64,000 nt of DNA from Amoebidium appalachense (GCA_963693365.1 CAVNZM010000005.1:1550001-1614000), one strand, 5' to 3'. Shown: positions 31,019 through 44,783, numbered from the stretch's first letter. The notes: a model not told the origin generated them from the sequence alone. Program-made: numbers and translations.

Positions 31019-32026
31019 TCATACAGCCGTGGCCAGTTGACCTCTAATGCAATCCGTACCAGCCATTATGCATGTTGCTGTGAGCACCGACATTCCTTCA
31101 TTTTCATCGTCGTAGTTCACTGCACATGACAGTGCGAGAAGCTCATCTGCATATTCCAACTGGCTCACGATACCCCAGTACCATTCGACGACTGCCTGTG
31201 TGTTCGCTCTACCCATAACCTTGTACTCGGTATTCTTGGATCCATTCTCCTCATTCCGCATTTTTAGTTCTTCTTCGTTCTCAAATACATCCCGGTTTTT
31301 CGCCCCTCCGTCTACAAACTGTCTGAACGACGGGTTGCTGACAGAAACAGTTTTTGAGCGAGATATCCTTCCGGAACCTTCCGATGACATGCTTTTCCTC
31401 TGCGCCTTCGTGTCCTGTGTGTTGGTGTTGTCGTTTTTATCATTTGGCAAACACTCGTTAATTTGGTTGGGATGTGTAGAAGCCAAATGTGAACTAGTGA
31501 CACACGCGGATGCACACTCAGTGAGTGGGCTCTCCCGGTCAAGATACTCTGATATTGCACGGCGATTCATCGTACCGTTGCTAGATGGTGGATTTGTGTG
31601 TGGCCGCATGTAAACACATTCCCGTGCACAGGCAGGCGAACATACGTGCATGTTGTGCCAGTCAGAGGGCAGAGGAGGGAGACTGGAGTAGCAACACGAA
31701 GTGCTATCATACATTGAGTCCCTGTGTCGGTGAATAGGAGAAGTGGCACAATCCCACCTGCCGTGCACATACGAAGGCGTAGTGGGGGTGTTCTTTTCAC
31801 TGTGAACAGAGAACCCCTGGGTGGCAACATCGACAGAGTGCCTGGCTAGCTGCTCACGCATACCCACACTCCAAACTCTGAACCCTGCGCATTTTTTAGA
31901 GAGTCGCTTAGAAAGTTTACGTGCTACATCCACTACGTCCATTTTCTCTGCAGCTGGATTTTCGAAACAATTGCGTGTTTTAGTTAGTGTATGCAGCTGG
32001 AAAGAATGTCCGTTTTCTAAATGCAC
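31019..32026 (-). CDS. Unrecognised protein, about 335 codons open
   Basis: Open frame free of low-complexity runs on the minus strand. The first ATG in frame is near 31942 (MDVVDVARKLSKRLSKK); the codons before it may be an exon continuing upstream. The product has no signal peptide or membrane segment. It starts with a basic segment, has a Ser/Thr/Asn-rich middle with GSGRISRSKTVSVSNPSF (possible phosphosites), and ends in a folded-looking part with VVEWYWGIVSQLEYADELLA. I recognise no family. Length and normal composition argue for a real exon; lack of a clear ATG and of known similarity keep confidence moderate. Confidence 0.45.
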   Translation of the reverse strand: MHLENGHSFQLHTLTKTRNCFENPAAEKMDVVDVARKLSKRLSKKCAGFRVWSVGMREQLARHSVDVATQGFSVHSEKNTPTTPSYVHGRWDCATSPIHRHRDSMYDSTSCCYSSLPPLPSDWHNMHVCSPACARECVYMRPHTNPPSSNGTMNRRAISEYLDRESPLTECASACVTSSHLASTHPNQINECLPNDKNDNTNTQDTKAQRKSMSSEGSGRISRSKTVSVSNPSFRQFVDGGAKNRDVFENEEELKMRNEENGSKNTEYKVMGRANTQAVVEWYWGIVSQLEYADELLALSCAVNYDDENEGMSVLTATCIMAGTDCIRGQLATAV

Positions 32027-32039
32027 AATGACATGAGCT

Positions 32040-33180
32040 CACAGATGCAGTCCCTGAGAGCTGGGAGTTTTTTCTCAGTCTGTTCGCAGCATGTACACAA
32101 GAAAAATAAAGTACACAAACTAATCTGACGCTTGTTGTGGTGGTTTCCTATGGGGTGTACAAGGGGTACATATGGTAGTAGCTGATCAACACATCATATC
32201 ACCTAAGATCCCAGAACGCCAATCATCTTCTTGTGTCCTAATGGCTCCCAAGTTAAACCAATAAACAAAAACTCTTTTTGTTTTTCAGAAACTTTTTCTG
32301 AAATCCGATTGGCACACTCGATCTAAATGATCTGCGTTCCCAGACAGGACCACGCGCTTGACAATAACATCTGCATGCTCTGAAATGATCACTATTAGAG
32401 CATTCTAACATACATAAGCAGAACATGCAGTTACATATGTGTTTAGAAAGGGTTGAATAAATTAGTAACATACGCTCAATTTAGAACATGCACGTTAGTG
32501 CCTCGATCAATAATGGCCGAGCTCGCCGAGTCGATCGTGACCGTAGCCGAAGTACTAGTACTATTCGACGCATGTTCATACACTGAGGCGTCTAGGGACA
32601 ACATGATGCTCAATTTTCCAGCAAAAAAAGGTTTACTCCTGCACATAAAACAATGTGCATCCAAATTACATCCTGATATTATTATATATAGCACCATAAA
32701 TGCCCACGGGACTCTGAGCCATCATCCGCCGTGACCCGAGGGGCAAGAGCGACCGCGGATCAGCGGCTGGGCAGGCAGGCCAGTTTGCGCAATCAGTGGC
32801 TCAGTGGTCCGCGTACAAGACTCTCGTGCACTTGTCACAGACAGACGTCGCTTCCAGAGGCTGTGAGGTAGACAGTGGTAGGCTGGCAGCGCATACCCTG
32901 GCAGTGTTTTGGTGGGAGATACGCACAACATAGACAGACGTGTCTTCGACCTAGAGCTAAACCTTCGTCGGGGGTTGGCTCTCCTTTCCCTTTTCCTGGA
33001 TCTCGAGACCTTGCGCCTGTACGCACTTGGAGCGGCTTGGAAGGCATGTTGTAATCTCAAGCTTTGGAAGACTGCGTTCTCCCTATGACTTTCAGAGGGA
33101 AGTAAAGGACTGCATCACCTCTCTGCCCCTTAAAATGGCGAGCGAAGATGGCAAGACACCCCGCTGCGATTATTTCCCAT
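32040..33180. other. Intergenic, nothing assigned
   Basis: Ordinary-complexity sequence without a convincing gene. Small open frames at 32453-32734 (+) and 32722-33060 (-) have no recognisable features. Confidence 0.4.
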
Positions 33181-33189
33181 GGTGACTAG

Positions 33190-33738
33190 CCCTTCTCCCC
33201 CCCCCCTCCCCACTCCCCCCTCCATCCACCCACCCACCCGCCCGCCCGCCCACATATCCGCCCACCCACGCCTTCCCCCGCTCCCCGGCCCCCCACTCTC
33301 CCTGCCCTTTAACATCTCTCTGTGCCCCACTGCAAGTTAAAAGCTCTAAACTATACACACACCCATCCTTGCGCATGCCTCGGCAGACCTTACCCCCCCC
33401 CCCCCCCCCTACCTGCCCCATCCCACCCCACCCCCACCCCACCTTCTCCTCTTGAAATCCACCTTAAACTTCAAGGGCTGGCATGCTTCCCCTCAGCTTG
33501 CACAAACAACAGCCAGTGGGATGGCTTGGTAAACTTTTTAGCTCACGAACCCCTGCTGCTGCTGCCTTACCTTCTCGTTTTCTCGTCTCAACCCCCTCAT
33601 ACTCCATCGTCATATTTTCCCCCGGCTGCTGGTCATCATTTCGGCACCTTGTCCCTTTTTTGGTCACCCCTCTCTCCGTCCCTCCCTCTCTCTCTCTTCT
33701 CTCCCACCCTCCCACCCTCCCACCCTCCCCTCAACTCG

Positions 33739-33769
<31 letters not shown>

Positions 33770-34178
33770 CCCCCCTCTTCGCCCCCCCCTCCCCCTTTCC
33801 CCTCAATCCTCAGCAGCCCTCCCCCCCCCCCCCCCCCCCCCCCCCGCCGCCCTCAAGCCCCCAATTTGCTGCAGCGTGCCTCTCTCCCCACCTCCGATCC
33901 CTCCCCCCCTCCCCCCCCCCCTCCCCCCCCCCCCCTCCCCCCCCCCCTCCCCCTCCGGGCCAGCCTCCCACTCACACACAGCCAACCAACTGACGCATAG
34001 ATGTACGTGCTCACCCCCGACCACACAGACACACAGATCCACAGATCCACACACATCCACACACACACACACACATCCACACACACACACACGCGCGCGC
34101 GCACACACACGCACACGCACACGCACACGCACACGCACACGCACACGCACACTCACACGCACACGCACACGCACACGC

Positions 34179-34219
<41 letters not shown>

Positions 34220-34325
34220 CACGCGCGCATACACACACGCGCGCGCACTCACTCACACGCACACACTCACTCACTCACTCACTCACGCACTCACTTACAG
34301 ACACACTGGCGTGCGCGCACGCACG

Positions 34326-34368
<43 letters not shown>

Positions 34369-34465
34369 TCACTCACTCACTCACACTCACTCACTCACTC
34401 ATTCACTCACTCACTTACTCACTCACTCATTCACTCACTTACAGACACATTGGCGCACGCGCATG

Positions 34466-34529
<64 letters not shown>

Positions 34530-34900
34530 CAAACACACACGCACACACCCTTGTACACACACACTTGTGCACGATGCTCACAAGCACACACCGTCTCAAG
34601 CACAAGGCATATTATTAAGCGTGTTTCAAGCACGACGAACTACGTTCTCCCTCATCCTAGAAGTGGACCAACCCACACACACAGACACATGCGCACACGT
34701 GGGCCCGCACACGCACCGCACACGTACGCGCGGGCAGACACACACACACATGCGCGCGCTCGCGCGCTCACACACACACACTCACACACCCACACATCCG
34801 GGATCTGAGGAAATCTTTTTCTTTCTCGTTCTCTCGCTTCCTGCCTCAACCTCCCTCTCCCCCCCCCCCTTCCCCCCCTCCCTCCCCCCATCCCCGCGCA
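33190..34900. repeat. C-rich block then (CA)n/(CTCA)n complex repeat
   Basis: C-rich tracts (33200-33960), then CA, CACG, CACT and CTCA repeats (34018-34560) and further CA runs to 34795. The CTCACTCA blocks alternate with CA blocks as in the 4361-4770 repeat. The 441-codon open frame across it is a repeat artefact. Confidence 0.9.
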
Positions 34901-35132
34901 CTCTTTTTCTCGCTAACTGCCGTACCTTGGTCCTCATCTCGACTATTCACTCACTGAGTCTACACGTACCCCAAGAATGGTTGTGATTTATTGACAATGT
35001 CAAGTTGGGTCCCTGGTGAGCTTTTTTCTTGCCCTCCTGCAATCCCTTATTCCCCCTCCCCCCCATCCCTCACTCGCAGCCCCACTTTATTCTTGCGGCT
35101 GTCCGTCCTTTTGTGTTTTTATCAGTGGCTGT

Positions 35133-36004
35133 AAGCACAACCACCCGTATCCCTGTTCATCCACACCTGATGCTCAGGTATGGGCTGAGAGATCAACCCT
35201 CCCCCCCCCCCCCCCCCCCCCGCCCGGCCCTTTCCCCCCCCAACCTCTCATTCACATTTCTCACAATCCACCCCTCTCCCCCGCCTGCCATTATTTAATT
35301 TGACTCTCCCCCCCCCCCCCCCCTTTTTTTTTTAAGGAGCAGTTGTGTGCTTGTGTGTGTGTGTATGTGTCCGTCAACCCGTCCTCCCCCCCTGACGTGT
35401 GTGGTGCAGGGTTGTGCTTGTCAACATCTGCCTGCTGACGTTTGGCAGCTACTGGGTCTACGACACACCGGGGGCCATCCAGACGCAGCTGGAGGACTGG
35501 TTTGGTGGGCCAGAGCACTACACAAAGGCCATGAACCTGAACCTATATTCTGTATACAGGTGCGGAATAATGCAATGGTCGTGGGTAGGGGGTGGAGGAG
35601 AGGGGTGGGTGGGTGGATGTGTGTGTGGAAGGGGAGGGTGAGGGGAAGTGTGTTGGGAGAATGGGAATGGAGGGAGAGATGTGTCCTGTCGCGGGGAGAC
35701 GGGGTTGGGTAGAGAGAGGGAGGGGAGGTTGGGGGGGGCGAAATGGGGATGGAAGGCATGTGTGGGGGAAGGGGACTGGGAAAGGAGGGAAAGGGGGGCT
35801 GTCCGTGGGTGGAATGTATGTGGAAGGCAGAGTGCAATCCAGAAGGAATGAGGGTATGTGCGTAAAGAGATGGGTGTATGGGAAGGGGGATTGGAGGGCT
35901 GGGATGTTCTTAGGGTCAGGGGGAGTAGGGGGTGGGGATGGGTGGGTGATATGTGATATGTTTGGGTGGGAATGAAAGGTGTGTGTGTGTATGTGTGTGT
36001 GTGT

Positions 36005-36039
<35 letters not shown>

Positions 36040-36161
36040 TGGTTTCTTTCTTTCGTTCGTTCTTTTTTTCTGGTGTGTGTGCGGGAGGGGAGGGTGCGGG
36101 AGAGGGAGGGAGGAGTCGAATGTGTGTGGGGGGGACATGCCTGGGGGGTTTGAATGGGTTG

Positions 36162-36192
<31 letters not shown>

Positions 36193-37909
36193 GGGGGGGG
36201 CTAGGAACCAGGAACTTTGAAGGGAGTGGGGGGGGGCAGAGAAGGAAGGAAACCGGGGAGAGGTGGAGAGGCTGTTGGACTAGGGACCAGATTAGGGATG
36301 TCTGGTGGCCTACGTGTGTTTCCGTGTGTGTGCACACGGGGTGCAAATGGGGTGCCTGGAAAATTTGGATGGGAGTGAAATGAGGTTGGGGTTGTGTAGT
36401 CTAACAACAAGAGGCTTCCGGGGCAGGGATGGGTGTTGACAGGGAAGGGAGAAGAAGGGAGCAAAGTTGATAACTGTTGGTTTGAGCGTTCTGAGGAGGA
36501 AGAACGGGCAGCAGAAGAAATTGAGAGATTTACATATGTATATCCCGCAGCTATCCAAACATTGTTCTGAGCTTTCTGGGAGGGTTCATTATCGACCGCT
36601 GGCTGGGCATACGCCTGTCGTGTCTGCTGTTCAGCACACTGATCTTCTGCGGCCAAGTACTGTTTGCATTCGGCATCCAGTTCAAGTCCTACCCTGTGTG
36701 TCTGCTGGGCCGGTTTGTGTTTGGCCTTGGGGGGGAGAACTTGACGGTGTCTCAGGTGGGTGCTGGTTGGACTGGCCGTGTTGGCTACCATGCCCCGTTA
36801 CAATGCATGCACGTGGGCCAGCACCCAAAGTCCCCCTCCCCCTCCCCACCCCCTGCCCCCCCCTCCCCCCCTCTCCCCAAACACACACACATCACACACA
36901 CACAAACAACCCCTCCCCCTTCAATTCTCCTTAGCCACATCTTCCTGCCCCGCTTCCCTCCTGTGACGGGGTCGCTGTTTTTGCAGTTCACACGCACATA
37001 ACACAAGAGTTTGGAGTTGGCAAAAGAAATACTACGAGACAATGGGCAAAGGCAAAGGAGAAAATGTTGAATGAGTCATAGCCCCAGGTCCTTGATATGA
37101 CAAGACCGGATATGGCAAGGCTTTGATATGACAAGACCTGATATGGCAAGGCTTTGATATGACAAGACCTGATATGGCAAGGCTGTGATGTGACAAGACC
37201 TGATATGGCAAGGCTTTGATGTGACAAGACCTGATATGGCAAGGCTTTGATATGGCAAGACCTGATATGGCAAGGCTTTGATATGACAAGACCTGATATG
37301 GCAAGGCTTTGATATGGCAAGGCTGTGATAAGACCGGAAATGGGGGAGGGGAAGGGAGGGGGGAGAAAAGGGGGGAGGGGGGAAAGCTAGTATCCTGGCT
37401 GGACAGTTAAAGTAGCAGCCCTGTGTATGTGTGGGTGCATGTATCCCTTATTCTTTACACGTAATGGGATGTGTACATATATGGGGGTGCACGCACGTGC
37501 ATGTTCGCATCGTCCTGCTGGCATGCATAGGCTCACTCACAGTCATACTTTACCGTGCTTCACTGCAGAATGCCTACACGGTGCGGTGGTTCAGCGGCCC
37601 CCTTCTAGCCCTTTCCTTTGCCATAGTTCTCTGCTGTTCAAGATTAGGAAGCAGCATCAACTTTGGGGTCACCCCCCTCCTCACCCACGGGGGGGTGCCA
37701 CTTTCTATCTGGTTTGGTACGGCCACGTGTCTGCTATCTTTTGCCTCATCGTTGGTATTGACGGGACTCGATTACTACGGCCAAGACCGTGTCAAGGTAT
37801 CCCCCCCCCCTCCCCCCCCCCCCCCCCCCCCCCCTCCCCCCTTCCCCTGCCTCACTTGGTTATGTTGTGTTAATTTGTTGATGCTTCATAGATTGCATAC
37901 ATCTGCCTT

Positions 37910-37940
<31 letters not shown>

Positions 37941-39909
37941 TCTCTCTCCTAACCGCGCAGTACCAATCCCATTTTGTGGAACTGCCATTTCAACCTAGGT
38001 TTGGGAATCATAGGTTCTTCGTATTTACACAATGCTTTAATTGCATTCTGTACACACTCGTTTGCCCGTGGATTTCCATTGTTGATGTTCAACACTGCAC
38101 ACGTCCTACATGCATGCTCTTGTGTGCTATGTGCACATGAGTGCGGCCGTAGCCCGTGCATCCCTGTGCAGGCATGCACGTGTACGGGTGTACCTGTCCC
38201 CATGTGTTTGCTTACGGTCCCATGCACACAGGCAGAGGTAGCAGAGGAGAAGGTGTCTCTGCGTCACGTGACACGGTTCCCCCTGGTGGCGTGGCTTTTG
38301 ATGTTCACCTGCTTCTTCTTCTACATTGCCATTCTCACATTCTACACTGTCGCATGGTACTATCCCCCCTCCCCCCCCTCAACGCTCCCCCCTCCCCCCT
38401 CCGCCCCCGGGCCACACACACGCACACACCACCACCACCATCCACCTTCTAAATTGACGTCCACTCTTTTCCACGACTCTTTCCCCCCCCCCCCCCCCCC
38501 CTTCTCCCCCCCTCCCTCCCCCCCCCTCCCCCCCCCCTCCCCCCCCCCCCCCCCCCCCCCCCCCCGAATGCCCCGAAACACACACCTGCACCCAAACAAG
38601 GTATTTCGTTGATGTACTTTGAAGGAAGGTTAGTGTTTGTGTATGCTCAAGGCAGCATGCTCGAAACACATATGGGGGGATTTTAAGGGGGGAGGGGGGG
38701 GGGGGGGGGGCATGTGTTGTAATCATGTACGAGGTTGAGGGGCACATAGAATTGGGTAGTTGGGTGGGGATGCAGGCGCAGGGTGTGTACTGGCTGACGA
38801 GGACTAGCCACAATGTCTATGCCGGCTTTCATGCCATGGCGGATGAAGTAGCGGGGAGTAGGATCAGGCAGATGGGGAGGAGGTAGGGACTCACCCCTGA
38901 CTGTGTGCATGCAGCGACATCATGCAGAAGACAGGCAGGCACTATGACGCTGACACAGCAGCCCTCTTCCTGGCCGTCCCAAACATGGTCTCCATCTTTG
39001 CTTTTCCGATCGTGGGGTATGCATACATATCCCCTTCTCCCCTCCCCCTTCCCCCCTCCCCCCCTCCCCCCTTTCCCTCCCCTCCTTCTCCCCGGGGGAC
39101 CGGTTTTGCCTGTGCTGAAAATGTTTCTGTTACGTTGTTTTGCGTATGTTGGGGGTGTTTGCATTCATATCGTGTACAGTATATCAATACTCCACCACAA
39201 CCCTCCTTCCCTTTCTTTCAGCCTGCCGGTTCCCTCCATCATCCTATCCCCCTCCGACAGTGGTGTGGTGATTGTGGGGCATTGCACTAGCTGGGCTTGC
39301 TATGCACATGGTATGGCAGACTGACTGGGTGGCATGCAGGTGGCTGGTGGACAAGCACGGCAAGAGTCTCTACTGGATGCTTGCTGCATGTGCCATGGAG
39401 CTGGTGGCCCATGTCATCTTCCTGGGCAATGCAAATGACGTAATTCCCCTCTCCCTGTCACCTGGGCTTACACAAAGCTGCACAAAAGGGCATACACACG
39501 CAAGGCATGCAAATCACCGGTGCCACTATCGCAGCATGTACAAACACACACTATTGCCTGCCCTCGGTGGCCTACCTGGTGTTCTGGTTTGGTGTTTGTG
39601 CACACATCGCCGAAATCTCCCCACGCCATGCTACACTCTATGCACAGGCACCTTCCCGTAGAGGAGAAGAGGGAGGGAGACGGGGAGGAATTTAGGAGGG
39701 AAAGGTAAGTGGAGGGGGACAGGGGACGGGGGAGGGAAAGAGAGAGCGTGCTCTTGGTTTGCGTGAGTGAAGGTAGGCCGCACAGCATTGGACCTGGCTT
39801 TAGGTTGGTGTGACCAACAAATGCAGGGGCAGTAGAAATCAGATGGATTTGTGTGCTTGCCATCTCTGCTGAGTCCCCCCTCCCCTTTCCCCTCCCCCCA
39901 CCCCACCCC

Positions 39910-40001
<92 letters not shown>

Positions 40002-40260
40002 GGTTCCAGGTGCACCCGGCCATTGTGATGGCGTGGCTGGGGCTGACCTACTCGTTTGGGGCCAGTGCGCTGTGGCCCATGATAGCCTTCATCGTGCCCA
40101 CCGCCTATCTGGGCACGGCATACGGCACCATGACAGCCCTGCAGAACACAGGTACATGCCTTGGAGTGGAGGATAGCAGGAGATGGGCATTGTGTTCTGC
40201 ATGGTGCATGCACGAGCGCTGGGAACGCCCACATGCACACTTGATACACGCGCGCACACC

Positions 40261-40302
<42 letters not shown>

Positions 40303-40838
40303 CACACGCGCGCCAGCAGAATCACCCTACGCATACACTTCAACTTCATTATTTCGGATCATATACCTTAACCATATTCAAGTGCCCATTATTCAGTCAT
40401 CAATCCTTCCCCCCCTCCTTCCCCCCATCTCCGCTCTCCCGGCTCCCATGCCCCACCTTTAAACATCTACTGCGAGCTGTGTTGTTTTCTTACGTGGCCA
40501 ATACCTCGTTATACACTCCACACAACATACTTCCACCCATGCAAAGGTGTTCTCCCTCTCATTGGGCCTTTATCAGGCATGGCATTTGCACCGCAGCTGA
40601 TTGGCTACCTGCAAGAGATGGATGGTGTGCGGGGCACTCCCTTGGTCTACACCATGCCCATCCTTGTCTTTGTGGCCTGCGCCTGCTCGGCCGGTGCCCT
40701 GACCCTCGTTCTTCTCTGCTGTATGTGCCCTCCCCCCCCCCCCCCCCCCCCCCTCCCCCCTTCCTCCCGTTTTCCTCCCTCCTCTAGGGGGCCTTTTTTG
40801 CTCTTTTCCCTCAGCACCCTCCTATTTACTGTCCGCGC

Positions 40839-40869
<31 letters not shown>

Positions 40870-41355
40870 CCACCAACACCACCACCACCACACACACACA
40901 CACACACACACCTGTCCGGTGTGTGAGGTGTGAGGATGATAGGTGCTGTACGGTGTGACGTTGTGTGGCGCATGATCAGATATTGTGTATATTCATTTTT
41001 ACATTCAGTTTTGCCTTCCTGCCTTCCTGCCTGCCTGCCTGCCCTCCCTCTCCCCCCCCCCTCCCCCCTCCCCCCACCCCCACCCACCCACCCCTCATCT
41101 CCCCTCCCCTCGTACTTCGCTCCTCGTTCCTCTCCCTTGCTCCTTATTGTCCCCTCTCCAGCCTGGCGCCCCCTATCGTGCCCAACATGCCTTCCAACTG
41201 CATCCCTCCATGTCTGTAGCCGGTTTTTTTCTGGATTATGTTCCTATCCCACGTGCATCCATGGCTGGACACACCACCAAGGCCTCACATGGACAATTCA
41301 TAATAGTGTGTGAGTGCAGGCCTGAGGGGTTGGAGATGGGGAAAAGGGGGAAGGG

Positions 41356-41393
<38 letters not shown>

Positions 41394-41844
41394 GCAGAGG
41401 GCAAGGCAAGTCATAGTTAAGGGGGGAGGGGGGTGCACTAATAATAGTTGAGTGACGGGTGGGTGTTTGTGGATGGCAGTGGATGGCAGCATGGCCGAGG
41501 GGAGACTCAACTCTACAGCTGCAGAGAGGGCCCTCATGGCCCCACCCCGCCTGCCGGGTATGTGTGGTGTAGAGGGTGGAGGTGGTGTGGATTTCTAATT
41601 TAGGTCTTGGCTTTCTCGGACTAGATGACGTGTGTATCTGAATGAAGGCGTATGGTGTGTATGGTAGTTAGCAGAAGCTAGTCCGGGCTGTGGGATTGTT
41701 TATGTGGTGTTTGTGTGGTCTCGGTGGTAGTGTGGTGTCTGTGTAATTGTGTGCTACCTGTGATTAATGTGCTTGCATGCTGCAATTGTGTGGTGTTGGT
41801 GGTGGGGGTTGTGCGTGAGTGGTGGCGGCGCGGTGTGTGTGTGT

Positions 41845-41895
<51 letters not shown>

Positions 41896-41956
41896 CAGTA
41901 TCACGTTGGTGGGTTGAGATGGTGTGACAATAGTCTCAATGCTTGTTCCCTCTTCT

Positions 41957-42001
<45 letters not shown>

Positions 42002-42549
42002 ACAAAGGGTGATGGCTAAGGACGGTCGTTATAGCACCCCCCAAATGGTCATTTCTACTATCTTCCCTTTCCGTGCCTGATGCTCTCTCTCCTTTCTTCC
42101 TCCATTTTGTCTTTTTGCACTTCCTAGCTGGATTGTGTCTGCACATTGTTCCCCACAACTAATGCACTATCCTACCCCTCCTGCCCCTTCCCCTCCTCCC
42201 ACCTCCCCCTTGCTCCAAAAAAAAAAAACCAGGAGGGGCGGAGGAAGAACAAGACATTGACGTTGAAGAGTCCCTGCACCTACCGGCCATGATGGTGGGC
42301 ACCGTGTACTTGCGCAAATCGGCACCCCGATTACGCAGCGATCTGCTCAATCGGTTGGGTGTGCAGGCACCCCTCCTGCCCCCACCCATACCAGAGGGGG
42401 ATGGGACCTCACCCACACCTGTTGATAGTGCCCATGGGATCCAAAGAACAGGCAGTTATGGGGCAAGCTCACCCATGTATGGCTCGGTGCACTCACCGCT
42501 CTATGTTAGGAGTCCCTATACGTATGGGAATGTGGCTGGGGAAGGGTAG
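35133..42549 (+). CDS. MFSD1-like major facilitator transporter
   Basis: Coding exons read in phase: an upstream exon ending at 35177 (start unresolved, acceptor perhaps at 35132), then 35410-35559, 36551-36755, 37569-37796, 38232-38356, 38915-39016, 39340-39439, 40001-40151, 40547-40720, 41480-41557, 42233-42549 (TAG); at least 543 residues. Hydrophobic helices fit a 12-helix MFS fold. Family marks: TFGSYWVYDTPGAIQTQL at helix 1, FLGGFIIDRWLGIR (the helix 2-3 D-R-G motif), GRFVFGLGGENLTVSQ on helix 4, the second-half GWLVDKHGK, and SFGASALWPMIAFIVP. These match my knowledge of MFSD1, a lysosomal transporter; the animal protein exports dipeptides with an accessory subunit (GLMP). The acidic C-tail (EEEQDIDVEES) is longer than usual. 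The N-terminus, where a lysosomal sorting signal would lie, is not resolved. Confidence 0.85.
37094..37341 (+). repeat. 31 bp minisatellite, eight units
   Basis: Units start at 37094, 37125, 37156, 37187, 37218, 37249, 37280 and 37311, exactly 31 bases apart. The core is GATATGACAAGACCTGATAT then GGCAAGGCTTT. Each unit contains an internal near-repeat of about 11 bases (GATATGACAAG / GATATGGCAAG). It lies in a transporter intron. Confidence 0.95.
39911..40000. repeat. (CA)n microsatellite ending in a splice acceptor
   Basis: About 44 CA units; the last CA plus G forms the acceptor of the transporter exon at 40001. Confidence 0.95.
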
Positions 42550-42822
42550 GTGCTGTGGTGGTGGAAGGAGCTGAAAAAGGTAGTATGTTTCATGCATGTA
42601 TCGACGTAGTTGGATTTAGGGGTTTGCATTTGTGAAGGAGAAGGTGTGTCTTACTGCATGTGACGGTGGTGTCTGTATGTCTGTGTGTGTGCCTGCATGC
42701 CTGCATGCCGTGGTGTGTACAGCCACCGTGCACGTTTGCACGGGCGCCTGTGCCTGTGAGTGTGTGGGTGGTGGGTGGGTGGGTGGGTGGCGGGGGGTGG
42801 GGGTGGGGGTGGGGGGGAAGGT

Positions 42823-42855
<33 letters not shown>

Positions 42856-44135
42856 ATTTGTTGTGTGAAGAGGTTTTTTGAAGTGAACCATTTGCTCTTG
42901 AACGTGTATGAAAATCGTGAAGTAAGTAGACCTGCAGATTTGATTGACGAAAGTATAAGTTTGGGCATTGCTAATTTGATGTTCTATGAGCCGTGGCCTT
43001 GAGCATTCGATTGTCTGCCTATTAGATGCATGTAAAAGTCTCTGTATATATGGTGTTGCGCGGGGTCTGCAATAGGGAAAAAAGAGATGCGTATGTGCCC
43101 GGGTAACCATTTACTGGGAAATAAAAGCAAGAACTTTTTTATCGAAAAGGAAAAAAAAATAGAAATTGGGAACCCCCCACTCCTGCCGTTTTTCCCACCC
43201 AATCACCCACCTCCACGCTAAACAGACACAATCACACACTTGATCAAGCTCACCAAGCATGCACACCGTGCGGCCACACGCCGCATGCACACCTTAACAC
43301 ACAAATGCGCCCGTGCGCACGCACACGAACACACGCACACACACAACAACAACAACTTCAAGAAAGAATAAGAAGAAGCAGTTTAGATATCACGCCTAAA
43401 TATGCGCGCACTGCCGCACGCGCACACACCCATGCACCCACGCACCCTGTCACACGCACACACACACACCACCAGAACTATGGTCCTTCATGCCGGTGCG
43501 CGGGCTGAGACTTTTTTTGTGTGTGTATGCGGGGAAGGGGGGGGGGGAGGCACATACACTACATTTCTGTGTAACACACCCAGTAACGATTGTGTATGAT
43601 ATACTAAAGGGAGGGGAGGGTGAGAGCAAGAGAGATCGAGATAGAGAGAGAGAGAGAGTGTGTGTGTGTGTGTGTGTAGCCCTGTATGTTCTTGCATACG
43701 CTAAAGACAAGGTGTGTACGGAAAAACTGAGACACCGTTTTTTTTTGGTTTCTTTTTTTTTTCGGGGGGGGGGGGGGGGTCTGGCAAGTAAAACATTCCG
43801 CGCTGCTGCAAATTCGTGCATGACACGTTTACTTCAAAACATGACCCTACATACTCACAATGCCGGTAGATGCCTCACAGATTGCAGTAAAGTAATGCAT
43901 ACACATGTACAACCAGCAGTGTATAACCCGCCGACGGTTAATGTCGCACGTAATGAGTTGAGTGGTGTTCATTACAAACAAAACGGTGACAATCTATGCT
44001 TATATGGCATAACGTAAAACAGAGAAATATGACTAGCATTTTAAATTCCGACTCTGGCACAATGCAACGTGTGGCATGCATCATGCACGTGCACAGCACT
44101 GGTGGTTGCGGCTTATTCAACTATCATCTATTTGG

Positions 44136-44297
44136 TTTGGTATCATATGGGCATGTATGCATCATCACCAGGCATCAAAAAATTCTACGAAGTCAACCCC
44201 CCCCCCCCCCCCCCGTTTGGTATCATATGGGCATTTATGCATCATCACCAGGCATCAAAAAATTCTACGAAGTCAACCCCCCCCCCCCCCCCCCCCC
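44136..44297 (+). repeat. 80 bp tandem duplication, each copy ending in a C-run
   Basis: Copies begin at 44136 and 44216 (TTTGGTATCATATGGGCA...), share CATCACCAGGCATCAAAAAA and end GAAGTCAA followed by 15-20 C. Confidence 0.95.
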
Positions 44298-44386
44298 GCC
44301 ACCAAAAAGAGAAAGAAAAAAAGCAATGTTTTGACTATATTTTTGAAAAATCAATCGAGTAGTGAAGAAAACTTGCTCGTACACAG

Positions 44387-44425
<39 letters not shown>

Positions 44426-44625
44426 CGCACGGTGCACACAACCACATACAAAGACAAGTTTAAAACAGGCTTACACACACATGCACATACAGCACCACCA
44501 CATGCAAAACACATACACACTTTTACACACATGCGCGCGCGCACACACACACACGCACACACGCACATGTACGCACACGCACACACGCACACACACATAC
44601 ACACTTCCTAATCATGGGTAACCTT

Positions 44626-44783
44626 CAGAACTTCGTTTGTATGATCTAACAACTTGATGATGAACAACACAGAAGTAACAGAACTTCGTTTGTATAATCT
44701 AATAAATGAACAACACAGAAGTAACCCGAGTTCAGAACCGCGTTTGTATAATCTATGGTTATGAACAACACAGAAGCAATCGG
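44626..44783 (+). repeat. Three-copy tandem repeat of 53-54 bp
   Basis: Copies start at 44626, 44679 and 44733 with CAGAACTTCGTTTGTAT (third copy CAGAACCGCGTTTGTAT), then ATGAACAACACAGAAG. Confidence 0.9.

Noticed and set aside
33483-34808. 441-codon + strand frame
   Set aside because: Runs through C-rich and CA/CTCA repeats; no normal protein composition after the first 50 codons. The first part could hold an upstream transporter exon but nothing supports it.
37094-37341. Regularly spaced repeats resembling a CRISPR array
   Set aside because: Units are head-to-tail with no unique spacers, in a eukaryotic intron; it is a minisatellite.
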